A stretch of DNA of 64,000 nucleotides from assembly GCF_010078385.1 (NCBI RefSeq), contig NZ_SIJC01000003.1:248001-312000 (forward strand). Direction: 5' to 3'. The DNA comes from Chengkuizengella sediminis. Its GTDB lineage: Bacteria; Bacillota; Bacilli; Paenibacillales; KCTC-33759. The notes beneath the pieces were generated by a model, which saw only the letters and a list, made by a program, of their open reading frames with translations, was not told where the DNA came from and did not search any database. The translations under genes and the position numbers were made by a program. This document shows positions 47,532-56,255 of the stretch, piece after piece (within the stretch, counting starts at the first letter, position 1; the number at the start of each line of letters is the position of its first letter).

Positions 47532-48410
47532 TTAAAGAGTAACCTCATGTTTCTCACCTTTTTTTGGAGCCATTTCTTTCATTTCTTCTTTAATTTCATC
47601 CATTGTTTTTCCGTCTGTTTCAATACCTAATTCCTGTGCTTTTTCAAACAGTCTGGCTTCACGCTGCTCATGTAGCTCAACTTGTATTTCTTCAAACGTT
47701 TTTCCTTCCGTATCAATACCTAATTTCTCAGCATGTTCGAATAACTTCACTTCTTTTTCTTCATCCGATAATTGATTCCATGATTCTATAAATTTCTCTT
47801 GGTCAAATCTTTTACCTTTAGAACCTTGACCTCTTTTACCATGTTCTGGAGCAAGTGCTCTTAGTTCCTCTTGAATTTCTTCAATGGATTTCCCTTCCGT
47901 TTCAATACCTGCTTCTTCTGCTCTTTCAATTACTCTGGCTTCATGAAGCTCTTGAAGGGAAGCCATTACTTCTTCAAAGGATTTACCATCTGTTTCAATG
48001 CCTAGTCCAGCTGCTCTTTCAAAAAATTGATTTTGCTGTTCTTCCGTTAGTTCATCCCATTTTTCAGCTAGTTTCTCTAAATTCATTCCTTTTCCTTTTG
48101 GTCCGTGGCCTCTATTACCTTTAGCACCATTCTCTGAAGCATACGCTCTTAATTCCTCTTGAATTTCTTCAAACGTTTTCCCATCTGTTTCAATTCCAAC
48201 TTTTTGAGCTTTCTCAAACAATCTTGCTTCTTTTTCTTCATCCGATAATTGATCCCATGCTTCAATGAACTTCTCCTGGTTCATCTTAGGTGTTTTTCCA
48301 CGAAATTGATCTGCACCGTTCTCCGTTTCACTGGCAGATGCACTTCCTACACCAACTGCACTAACTACTAATGTTGCTGCTACTGCTAAGGATAAAAACT
48401 TGTTATTCAT
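47532..48410 (-). CDS. Secreted helical-repeat protein, paralog B
   Basis: 292 residues. GGAGGG lies before the ATG at 48410. Signal peptide FLSLAVAATLVVSAVGVGSA, cut after SAS. Then alternating blocks: an 'EKFIEAWDQLSDEEKEARLF' helix pair and repeats such as 'KVGIETDGKTFEEIQEELRA', five in all, separated twice by Gly/Lys-rich linkers (GNRGHGPKGKG). Built from the same unit as paralog A but longer and with linkers. Ends in a basic EKHEVTL tail. Inference: cell-wall or matrix-associated. Confidence 0.75.
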   Translation of the reverse strand: MNNKFLSLAVAATLVVSAVGVGSASASETENGADQFRGKTPKMNQEKFIEAWDQLSDEEKEARLFEKAQKVGIETDGKTFEEIQEELRAYASENGAKGNRGHGPKGKGMNLEKLAEKWDELTEEQQNQFFERAAGLGIETDGKSFEEVMASLQELHEARVIERAEEAGIETEGKSIEEIQEELRALAPEHGKRGQGSKGKRFDQEKFIESWNQLSDEEKEVKLFEHAEKLGIDTEGKTFEEIQVELHEQREARLFEKAQELGIETDGKTMDEIKEEMKEMAPKKGEKHEVTL

Positions 48411-48526
48411 TTTTTTCCCTCCAAATTTTTTAATGTACATCAGGTACACTTATAATATAAATTTTGAATGTGTCGGGTAAATGTCCAAAAAATGAAAATA
48501 ACATTAAAATTGTCCAAAGAACTAAA

Positions 48527-49261
48527 TTAAAACGTCCTTCTTATTTCAATCGTAAACTTATACCGATCAGCACGATAGGAGGATATAACAAATTCTAAAG
48601 GAGTTTTACCCTCTAAAAAGGTTTGCTGTTGCATGCGTAATATTGGTGCTCCTTCTGATACTTTCAAAAAAATCGCTTCCTGTACTGAAGCAATAGTTGA
48701 TTCTATCGTCTGAACTCCATCAACGATGTTCACACCATATTGTTTTTCAATGTACTGATATAATGATTGTTGTTCCATTTGTTGTTGGGTTAAATTGGGT
48801 ATGAGCTGTGCTGACATATAAACTGTTTCAATCGCTATTGGCACTTGATCGGCTAAACGCACACGTTTCATTTCATACACTAATTCATTAGCTTCAATTT
48901 TTAAGTAATCAGCAATTTCTTTGGAAGCTGGAATCTTTTCAAAATGAATCCATTGACTACTCGGCTCATATCCTTCTTGTTTCATATCTTCTGTAAAGCT
49001 AGTTAGTTCGCCGATAAATTTATGTTCTAGTTTTTTGCTTGATACAAATGTACCTTTTCCTTTGTGTCTATACAAATACCCCTCGTTAACTAGATTGTTA
49101 ATGGCTTGTCTTACCGTCATGCGACTGATATGAAACTGTTCTGAAAATTGACGTTCAGAAGGTATCAAATCCCCTGCTTGCATGTCTCCATTCACTATTT
49201 TCCCTTTAATAAGTTCTGCAAGTTGATAATAAATAGGTAGCGGAGAATTTTTATTAATCAT
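48527..49261 (-). CDS. nagR: GntR/HutC-family regulator of amino-sugar use (NagR/YvoA-like)
   Basis: 244 residues. Winged-helix N-terminus (PLPIYYQLAELIKGKIVNGD; PSERQFSEQFHISRMTVRQA) and a UTRA effector domain (FEKIPASKEIADYLKIEANE; PIAIETVYMS; QQTFLEGKTPLEFVISSYRA). HutC-type regulators of this kind bind glucosamine-6-P or GlcNAc-6-P. It lies 43 bases after nagB, and a site like the NagR operator precedes nagB, so autoregulation of nagB-nagR is likely. Confidence 0.88.
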   Translation of the reverse strand: MINKNSPLPIYYQLAELIKGKIVNGDMQAGDLIPSERQFSEQFHISRMTVRQAINNLVNEGYLYRHKGKGTFVSSKKLEHKFIGELTSFTEDMKQEGYEPSSQWIHFEKIPASKEIADYLKIEANELVYEMKRVRLADQVPIAIETVYMSAQLIPNLTQQQMEQQSLYQYIEKQYGVNIVDGVQTIESTIASVQEAIFLKVSEGAPILRMQQQTFLEGKTPLEFVISSYRADRYKFTIEIRRTF

Positions 49262-49303
49262 TTCATGCTTCCTTTCTAGATCTATCCTAAAATTAAGATC
49301 AAT

Positions 49304-50053
49304 TTATGTTGTTATATCCTGTATTGAAATATGTGATGTAAGTGACTGCTCATCTGCAATAACTGTTACGTTTGGATGTAACTGTAAAATAGATGCTGGA
49401 AATTGCTCGTTTAAATCACCTTGCAGCAGTTTATTAATCGCTACACCTTTCTCTGCACCTGATGCAAGTAAAAGAATTTCTCTACTGTTCATGATGGACT
49501 GGATCCCCATCGTAATAGCATGAGTAGGTACTTCATCCATGTCATTAAAAAAATGTTTATTGGCTTGTCGTGTAGATTCCGTAAGTTTTACAACATGTGT
49601 TTTTGTGCCAAATGATGTTCCGGGTTCGTTAAAACCAATGTGCCCATTTTGTCCGATTCCCAAAACCTGAACATCAATCCCTCCACACCCTTTTATTAGT
49701 TTATCATAATGATCACATTCTTTTTTTAATGAAACTCCTTTTCCATTTGGCAGGTGAACATTTGATTTCAATATATTAATATAATTAAACAAATTTTCTT
49801 TCATGTAATAGTGATAACTATTAGGGTGATCTTCTGATAGGCCAACATATTCATCTAGGTTAAAGCTAGTAACATGTTGATAATCTGTTTTATTCTTTTG
49901 AAAATCTAAAACCATGTTTTTATATAAACCTAAGGGTGTCCCTCCTGTTGCTAAACCCAAATTGATACAAGTACTTGATTTTACTTTTGAGGTAATATAC
50001 TCTGCTGCTTTTTTACTCATTTCATTATAATCTCTAACTTTAATGACTTCCAT
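49304..50053 (-). CDS. nagB: Glucosamine-6-phosphate deaminase
   Basis: Converts GlcN6P to fructose-6-P and ammonia. 249 residues: INLGLATGGTPLGLYKNMVL, FNLDEYVGLSEDHPNSYHYY with the catalytic Asp, VLGIGQNGHIGFNEPG and THAITMGIQSIM. The ATG at 50053 (MEVIKV) sits 9 bases after AGGAG; an ATG two codons earlier is too close. nagA, the deacetylase normally first in this operon, is absent here. Confidence 0.94.
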   Translation of the reverse strand: MEVIKVRDYNEMSKKAAEYITSKVKSSTCINLGLATGGTPLGLYKNMVLDFQKNKTDYQHVTSFNLDEYVGLSEDHPNSYHYYMKENLFNYINILKSNVHLPNGKGVSLKKECDHYDKLIKGCGGIDVQVLGIGQNGHIGFNEPGTSFGTKTHVVKLTESTRQANKHFFNDMDEVPTHAITMGIQSIMNSREILLLASGAEKGVAINKLLQGDLNEQFPASILQLHPNVTVIADEQSLTSHISIQDITT

Positions 50054-50101
50054 TCTCATCCACTCCTTGTACTCTTATTTTATCGTATAACATAGAATTC
50101 T

Positions 50102-50117
50102 AGTTGTCTATACCAGT
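50102..50117 (-). promoter_or_regulatory. NagR (DRE-type) operator upstream of nagB
   Basis: On the minus strand ACTGGTATAGACAACT, very close to B. subtilis dre sites such as ATTGGTATAGATCACT. It sits about 50 bases upstream of nagB, overlapping where a -35 region would be; a TATACG box follows downstream. Confidence 0.75.
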
Positions 50118-50150
50118 GATGAAATTAATAATTAAACTACAATAGTCTTT

Positions 50151-50182
50151 ATAAGGGCACAGAGATATATCTATGCCCTTAT
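50151..50182. terminator. Hairpin between the 31-residue peptide gene and nagB
   Basis: ATAAGGGCA(C)AGA/TCT(A)TGCCCTTAT with a small loop; no long T run, so a weak or bidirectional terminator. Confidence 0.4.
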
Positions 50183-50223
50183 TAAATTAATGGACTTTAA
50201 ATTCTGGTAAACTAGATAATTCT

Positions 50224-50319
50224 TTAGTAAGTTCCGTTAAAATCTTTAATTAGCAATCCATAAGCAATCAAACCAAATAGAGCTGCGATTAAAAGGGAGG
50301 GTACAAGGTTTATATGCAT
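50224..50319 (-). CDS. Possible 31-residue membrane peptide
   Basis: A short frame: MHINLVPSLLIAALFGLIAY then GLLIKDFNGTY. It has one clean hydrophobic helix with charged residues only at the end. GGAG lies about 11 bases upstream of the ATG. It is 20 bases downstream of ywhD on the same strand. The composition is what one expects of a real small membrane peptide, but length alone gives little statistical weight. Confidence 0.45.
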   Translation of the reverse strand: MHINLVPSLLIAALFGLIAYGLLIKDFNGTY

Positions 50320-50338
50320 TATTTGTATACTCCAAACT

Positions 50339-50839
50339 CTAAGTATTTAACCCTTCTTTCAACTCATCACCAGAGTTTTCCCACCATTCTTGATTATGCT
50401 CCATTAGAGCTGTTTGCAAGGCTGTTTTCTCCGTATCATCTAAACCATCTAAAATAAATTTACGCTTAAGCGCTTTGTCCATCTTATTTACATGATCAGC
50501 GAGAATCTTCCACCCTCTTCTTGCTTCTTCATCAATCAGCATTTCACATACGGTAACACCTGCATAATATGAACCTTCTTCTTTGCGGTCTACGGCCACC
50601 CATGCAATCCAACACTTCCTACCGTTAGGCACTTCTTCTTTATCTGTAAGAAATTTAATGCCTTTTTCCACCTTACTTTTCGCATGTAAGGCCCCAATAT
50701 CTATATAGGCTTTATCTCCATCAATGATCATACTCGACATTTGGCTAAGGTTAATTGTCCCCGCTCCAAAACCTTTATGCTCTTTATTGCTAACTACATT
50801 CAAAGATAAATTCTTTTTCCCCTTTTTATCAAAGTTCAT
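50339..50839 (-). CDS. YwhD family protein
   Basis: 166 residues, soluble. Blocks: GFGAGTINLSQMSSMIIDGD, IDIGALHAKSKVEKGIKFL, KCWIAWVAVDRKEEGSYYAG and ARRGWKILADHVNKMDKALK. This matches the conserved YwhD family of Bacillales (no known function), found near speE/speB and pbpG in B. subtilis. Here it lies about 6 kb from the PBP gene, with accessory DNA in between. The ribosome site is weak (GGTG). Confidence 0.8.
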   Translation of the reverse strand: MNFDKKGKKNLSLNVVSNKEHKGFGAGTINLSQMSSMIIDGDKAYIDIGALHAKSKVEKGIKFLTDKEEVPNGRKCWIAWVAVDRKEEGSYYAGVTVCEMLIDEEARRGWKILADHVNKMDKALKRKFILDGLDDTEKTALQTALMEHNQEWWENSGDELKEGLNT

Positions 50840-51069
50840 TCGACTAACACCGTCCTATTCTTCACTAGATGTAACCTACTTTTAGCATACAAAAAATATC
50901 GATGATAAACAAACTTTTTCTGTAAATTATGCTTTCACCCAAGTGGAACACCTTGCGAAATTCAATATTATAACCAACCAATCTAGGAATCACTCTACTA
51001 CAAAAGGTGGGATAAGCATATACATTAAATCATGTACGCTCATTGAAAATATAACTGAGGTGGAATGAC

Positions 51070-53151
51070 ATGTTGCAAAAAATGAAATTTTTCGGATATG
51101 TATTTATCTTTATAACCTTTTTAACGCTCAGCTATTTTATATTCATCAATCTCTGGAACACAGTTCAATTCAATCATGAAAATGAAAGAAACTCTCCAGC
51201 TTTTTTAGATGAGAGTTCTGTCCTCGGGAAACAAACTGAATTTATTCAATTAGATTATCCAGACCATTCAAAACCACTCAGTTCAAGAATAGTTCATTAC
51301 AACATTGATGTAGAGCTGGATGAAAAAAATAAGAAGCTGCTCGGTTCTCAAAAATTAACTTGGATTAACCCAGGAAAACAACCTGTGAATGAAATCTATT
51401 TCCACTTATATCCGAATGCGTTTCAATCCAAAAAAACCAGCTTCATAATTGAATCAGGGGGCAGTTTAAGAAACGACGAAATGAAAGAAGACAGCTTTGG
51501 AAGTATGACTATACACAACATAAGGATAGATAGTGGAGCGGAATTAACACAGCAAACCTTTTTTATACAACCTGATGACGGAAATCCAAATGACTATACA
51601 TTAATGGGATTGAAACTCTCACAATCTGTTTTGCCCGGTGAAGAAATCACGCTTCATATGACGTTTACCGTTCAATTACCTTATGTTTTTGCAAGGATGG
51701 GATATGCAGGAGATTTCATTATGGCTGGTCAGTGGTTTCCGAAGATTGCAGCTTACGAAAAAAAAGGAATGCGTGGTCGAAATACAGAGGGATGGAATTT
51801 GCACCAATACCATGGTAATTCAGAGTTTTATGCTAATTTTGGTACTTATGATGTAAATATCAAAGTTCCATCGAATTATATTGTAGCTGCAACGGGAGTA
51901 CAGATAGACAAAACTGAAACAAGAATCGATCGTACGATAGATCAAACTATTATTGGAACTTTTGATCATTCCACTTCCTCTGGACAAGAGTTAGAGGAAG
52001 CTGGCAACAGTAAAACTTATCATTATAAAGCCGTAGATGTCCATGATTTTGCATGGTCTGCATCTCCTCAATTTAAGGTCATAGAGGAAGTTTATCGTTC
52101 GGAAAATGTTAAGGATGTTACCATCAAATTATACTTGGACCCCCTTCACAGTGACCTAAAAGAACGCTATTTATATGCTGCCAAATCAGCCTTAAACAAC
52201 TTCACAGATTGGTATGGTGAATATCCTTATCCTACTTTATCTATCGTTATCCCTCCTGATGGGGCAAATGGGGCTGGTGGCATGGAATACCCTACATTAG
52301 TAACCGCATGGTCTGCTTCAGAAAAGGAAAAAGATAGTTCATTAGAAAGAGTCATTATACACGAAATTGGACATCAATTCTGGTATGGTATGGTCGCTTC
52401 AAATGAATTTGAAGAGGCTTGGTTAGACGAAGCTTTTACCTCTTATGCTGAGGATAAAGTGATGGAAAAAGAATATGGAATACGGTCAAAAACCCATTAT
52501 GAAGCTAGTTATGTATCCTCACCCGCACCGCTTAAGCAAAATGCATGGGAATACGAATATAAAAATGAATATGCTCAAAACGTTTATATTAGAGGGAAGT
52601 TAGTGTTACGTGATATAGAGGAGATCATAGGCACAGCTCAAATGAACAAAGTATTAAAAACATACTTCCAACGTTGGAAATTTAATCATCCCTCTACGGA
52701 AGATTTTCAAGCTGTATTAGAAGACGTCACTGGTCAGGAATGGGATCAGTATTTCAACACATTTATTTATGACAATAAAATGGTTGATTATGCAGTTCAA
52801 TCGATTAACATCAACAAGATCATCAATGAAGAACAAACGTTATATAAACATCAAGTGTTGATTCAAAAAAATGGTGCGACATTCCATCAGCCATTGTCCA
52901 TATTATTCACTTTTGAGGATGGGACTTCCATAGTAAAAACCTGGGAAGGAAAAGAGGAACATAAAATGTTTACATTTACGCATTCATCCACCTTAAATTG
53001 GGTTGCGATTGATCCAGAACATACGGTGATTTTAGAAAATAAACATATCAATAACTTTAAGAGTACTACTATAAATTCAGAAACAAAAACTAGATGGAAT
53101 TTAGTTTTAATCCAATGGATTGAAATAATATTGAACTCCAAGATGTGGTGA
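51070..53151 (+). CDS. Membrane-anchored M1-family zinc metallopeptidase
   Basis: 693 residues. An N-terminal anchor (YVFIFITFLTLSYFIFI) puts the body outside the cell. Beta domain from about 80 to 300. Catalytic domain: GGMEYPTLV (the exopeptidase GAMEN-like motif), HEIGHQFWYG with both zinc His, and 19 residues on the third ligand in EEAWLDEAFTSYAED. It ends with ERAP-like helices and a basic C-terminus. Gluzincin aminopeptidases of this type trim peptides in the envelope. The ORF is followed at six bases by a membrane-protein gene. Confidence 0.9.
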   Translation: MLQKMKFFGYVFIFITFLTLSYFIFINLWNTVQFNHENERNSPAFLDESSVLGKQTEFIQLDYPDHSKPLSSRIVHYNIDVELDEKNKKLLGSQKLTWINPGKQPVNEIYFHLYPNAFQSKKTSFIIESGGSLRNDEMKEDSFGSMTIHNIRIDSGAELTQQTFFIQPDDGNPNDYTLMGLKLSQSVLPGEEITLHMTFTVQLPYVFARMGYAGDFIMAGQWFPKIAAYEKKGMRGRNTEGWNLHQYHGNSEFYANFGTYDVNIKVPSNYIVAATGVQIDKTETRIDRTIDQTIIGTFDHSTSSGQELEEAGNSKTYHYKAVDVHDFAWSASPQFKVIEEVYRSENVKDVTIKLYLDPLHSDLKERYLYAAKSALNNFTDWYGEYPYPTLSIVIPPDGANGAGGMEYPTLVTAWSASEKEKDSSLERVIIHEIGHQFWYGMVASNEFEEAWLDEAFTSYAEDKVMEKEYGIRSKTHYEASYVSSPAPLKQNAWEYEYKNEYAQNVYIRGKLVLRDIEEIIGTAQMNKVLKTYFQRWKFNHPSTEDFQAVLEDVTGQEWDQYFNTFIYDNKMVDYAVQSININKIINEEQTLYKHQVLIQKNGATFHQPLSILFTFEDGTSIVKTWEGKEEHKMFTFTHSSTLNWVAIDPEHTVILENKHINNFKSTTINSETKTRWNLVLIQWIEIILNSKMW

Positions 53152-53157
53152 GGTGAA

Positions 53158-53985
53158 ATGATGATCGTTAATATGATAAAACAAGGATGGAAAACAACAA
53201 ATCAAAATATAGTTTATATATTATTATTTTCAATGTATCAGTTAGTATGGGGGATCTTTTTATATCGATGGATTGAAAGTGTCATTGTTTCAATTTCACA
53301 ACGTTTTCCAGACCCTAACATTATGGATGCTAGACAGTTATTTATTATAGAAGGTCAGTATTTGATCACAGATGGAGATTTCATGATGAAGTACTTCGCC
53401 CCTCTTTTGATTTTCATAGGCATACGCTGGATTGTATCACCCCTAATGAATGCAGGACTTTATTATGCTATACATCATAAGGAGTCACATTCTAGTAAAC
53501 CATTGTTTTTACAGGGGGTTTTTAAATTAGGGAGTTCATTTTTTATCATCTCTTGCATCCATCTGTTGCTCTCCAGCATACCTCTTTATTGGATATTCTC
53601 ATTTTTAAAAAATACACTAGAAACTTATACTACACCAAATTCATTACTTTGGAATGTTGCACCTATATTGATGGCTTATATCGTATATGCTTGGATTATC
53701 CATATCCTATTTATGTATATTCAATGGGGAAAAACGACAAATAATAATATCGTGTCTCCTATTGTATTTATGTTGAAAAATTTGATAATCACTATAGGTT
53801 TAAGTTTAATCATTACAATTATCATTGGAGTATTTACAGCTTTATTTTTTTCTGTCTCTATTTTATGGGTAAGTTTTTTTGCCATCATAGTAAATCAAAT
53901 CCAATATTTTATTAGGGTTTATTTGAAAGTTTGGGAAATAAATACACAGTATCATTTTTGGTTACATAAAAAAGAGCCCCAATAG
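53158..53985 (+). CDS. Polytopic membrane protein next to the M1 peptidase
   Basis: 275 residues with about six membrane helices (e.g. IVYILLFSMYQLVWGIFLYR, FAPLLIFIGIRWIVS, IIVNQIQYFIRVYL). GAGGTGA precedes the ATG and the gap to the peptidase gene is six bases, so the two are co-translated. No family recognised; the pattern (glycine-poor, paired helices) is like DUF975-type or permease-like proteins but cannot be assigned. Confidence 0.7.
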   Translation: MMIVNMIKQGWKTTNQNIVYILLFSMYQLVWGIFLYRWIESVIVSISQRFPDPNIMDARQLFIIEGQYLITDGDFMMKYFAPLLIFIGIRWIVSPLMNAGLYYAIHHKESHSSKPLFLQGVFKLGSSFFIISCIHLLLSSIPLYWIFSFLKNTLETYTTPNSLLWNVAPILMAYIVYAWIIHILFMYIQWGKTTNNNIVSPIVFMLKNLIITIGLSLIITIIIGVFTALFFSVSILWVSFFAIIVNQIQYFIRVYLKVWEINTQYHFWLHKKEPQ

Positions 53986-54031
53986 GTGATCGGAGCTTTA
54001 TGGATTTATTGAGAATGGGGATAAAGTAAAT

Positions 54032-55048
54032 TTACGACATTGAAGCAGGTGGAATTTTAAGAACAGTGCCAGGTTCGGGCGCAGTTCCTAACTGCATACC
54101 ATTGTAATCTGCCAACTCTCTACCTGTTATACCATATTGATTCCCTATAGATCGAAATGTTTCTCCTTCCATCACTGTATGATAAACTTCTTCCGGCTCT
54201 GGCTCTGGCTCTGGTTCTGGTTCTGGCTCTGGTTCTGGCTCTTCTGGTTCAGACATAACTTCAGGAATCAAGAGCACTTGACCTACATATAAATTCCAAG
54301 GAGCCGTAATATTATTATATCTCATCAATCTTCTTGCTCTAAGACCATACATTCGTGCAATTCTCCAAATCGTCTCTCTTGGTTTAACGATATGGTACGC
54401 CACACCTGGCTCTGGAAGAACAGGAACTAATAATACTTGACCCACATAAATCATATTTGGATCTGAAATATTATTAATTGCCATTAAATCTTCCACTGAA
54501 ACACCTGAACGTTGTGAAATCGCGTTTAATGTGTCACCAGACTGTACAACGTAAGTTCCCGCTACAGGCTCTTCTGGTGTTGGTGGTGCCATTGGAATGT
54601 ACAGTGTTTGACCTACATAAAGGTAACTTTCTTCAGTAATATTATTAATCTCAACTAAGTCAACGATAGGTACCCCAAATTTTTGAGAAATCATATATAA
54701 TGAATCGCCTGGCTGTACTACATAAGTTTCCATTTCCATACCTGGTTCCATAGGTAATGGTATTTTCAGCATTTGGCCCACATATAACATATTGGGGTCC
54801 TGAAGATTATTTAATCGAATAAGATCAGATACTGAAACATTATATGCTGCCGCAATATCATTTAGCGTATCTCCCGGTTGAACAATATAGGTATCTGCAA
54901 CACCCATTGTAGGTATATAAAGCTGTTGGCCTATAACAATATAATCTTGATCAGTGATTCCATTTACTTCCATAATTTCTTGAACGGATACTCCATATTT
55001 TGCAGCGATTCCATTCAATGTATCATTCGCCTGTACTACATAAATCAT
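54032..55048 (-). CDS. LysM-array protein (six LysM domains)
   Basis: 338 residues made almost only of LysM modules: about 1-46, 53-97, 108-153, 165-210, 217-262 and 290-333. Each has YVVQPGDTLxxIA and NNI..p..lyVGQ.L.IP. A Glu-Pro linker (EPEPEPEPEPEPE) stands before the last. The protein starts at the first LysM, with no signal peptide, so it is likely made in the mother cell and placed on cortex or coat (compare SafA, whose LysM anchors at the cortex). It binds GlcNAc polymers. Confidence 0.85.
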   Translation of the reverse strand: MIYVVQANDTLNGIAAKYGVSVQEIMEVNGITDQDYIVIGQQLYIPTMGVADTYIVQPGDTLNDIAAAYNVSVSDLIRLNNLQDPNMLYVGQMLKIPLPMEPGMEMETYVVQPGDSLYMISQKFGVPIVDLVEINNITEESYLYVGQTLYIPMAPPTPEEPVAGTYVVQSGDTLNAISQRSGVSVEDLMAINNISDPNMIYVGQVLLVPVLPEPGVAYHIVKPRETIWRIARMYGLRARRLMRYNNITAPWNLYVGQVLLIPEVMSEPEEPEPEPEPEPEPEPEPEEVYHTVMEGETFRSIGNQYGITGRELADYNGMQLGTAPEPGTVLKIPPASMS

Positions 55049-55225
55049 AATGTAAAAAAACCTCCTAATGTTGATAAAACTTTAACTCAACTAATATTTA
55101 TCTCATTGATAAGGTATGAAGAACCGTGATAAATTGCCTCGGTCAAATGCCTATTTTTTGTGATAAATGACTATTTTTTGAGTTTTTTTGCACAAAGGTT
55201 ATGATTTCTTAAAAAGGCATAAACA

Positions 55226-56017
55226 TTAGGCGGGTACAGGTGGAGGAAGCATCAATACTTGACCTACTCTAATCTTATTCGGATCTGTTAATCCATTCAT
55301 CCTCATTAATTCATTCCGGTTCACAGTATGGTATTCTGCGATTTTAGTTAGCGTATCACCTGGTACAACGATGTGATATTCGCCTGTTTCCGGTACAATT
55401 GGAACAATTAACATTTGACCTATATAAATACTATCAGGATCTAATATATTGTTGATTTTTATTAAGGTATCGATAGGTACATTAGATTGACTTGATATTA
55501 AGTTTAAAGAATCTCCCGATTTGACAATGTACACATTTACTTCTGGTGGCTCTGTTGGTTGTGATGGTTCCGCAGGTTCAGAACTTACAGGGATATATAA
55601 CGTTTGACCTACATAAATATAACCGGCGTCAATCAGATTGTTGGCATCCACGATCTCTTGTACAGAAACACCGTATTTACTTGAGATTGCAAATAATGTA
55701 TCCCCGCTTTGGACAATATACCATTCGCCTTTTTTTGGGATGATTAACTTTTGACCTACATAGATCACAGTACTACTTAAATTGTTTGTATCCATAATCT
55801 CTTTCACCGAAATTCCGTAGGTTTGCGATATATCGTACAATGTGTCCCCAGATTTCACTATATGTGTCTGCTCCATAGTTGGAATCATCAAGCTTTGACC
55901 TATATAAATAATTCCACTAGTAAGATTATTTTGTTTCATGATCATTTGTAATGGTACGCCGTACTTTTGAGATATACCCCACAAATTTTCTCCTTCTTTA
56001 ATAACATGGGTGATCAT
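55226..56017 (-). CDS. LysM-array protein (five LysM domains)
   Basis: 263 residues, five LysM modules in a row (about 1-45, 49-93, 98-143, 162-206, 211-257), joined by a short Ser/Pro/Glu linker after the third. GGAGG lies 7 bases before the ATG at 56017; a longer frame has no site. As in its neighbour, no signal peptide is visible. The two genes are probably duplicates: their LysM units are alike though they differ in number and linker position. Confidence 0.85.
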   Translation of the reverse strand: MITHVIKEGENLWGISQKYGVPLQMIMKQNNLTSGIIYIGQSLMIPTMEQTHIVKSGDTLYDISQTYGISVKEIMDTNNLSSTVIYVGQKLIIPKKGEWYIVQSGDTLFAISSKYGVSVQEIVDANNLIDAGYIYVGQTLYIPVSSEPAEPSQPTEPPEVNVYIVKSGDSLNLISSQSNVPIDTLIKINNILDPDSIYIGQMLIVPIVPETGEYHIVVPGDTLTKIAEYHTVNRNELMRMNGLTDPNKIRVGQVLMLPPPVPA

Positions 56018-56255
56018 AATCTTTAACCTCCAAAACATCTTTCTTAGTTAAAGTATGTATACCCAAGACATTTTGACCCCGTCATTCGCCTAATTGAGTA
56101 GTGTACACTGTACACCCTTCCTTCAAAATAGATAGTGAGTGATAAATAATATTCACTAAATCTTCACAAATCCCAATATTTTGGTATAGATAGAATGATA
56201 TACTCGTATTTGTTGTTCGGATATATCAAAAATATAATAAAAGGAGTTCGATTCA

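Noticed and set aside
54190-54245. GGCTCT-type short tandem repeat that might suggest a repeat array or CRISPR
   Set aside because: It is the coding DNA of the Glu-Pro linker in a LysM protein; no spacers are present. No CRISPR array was found anywhere.
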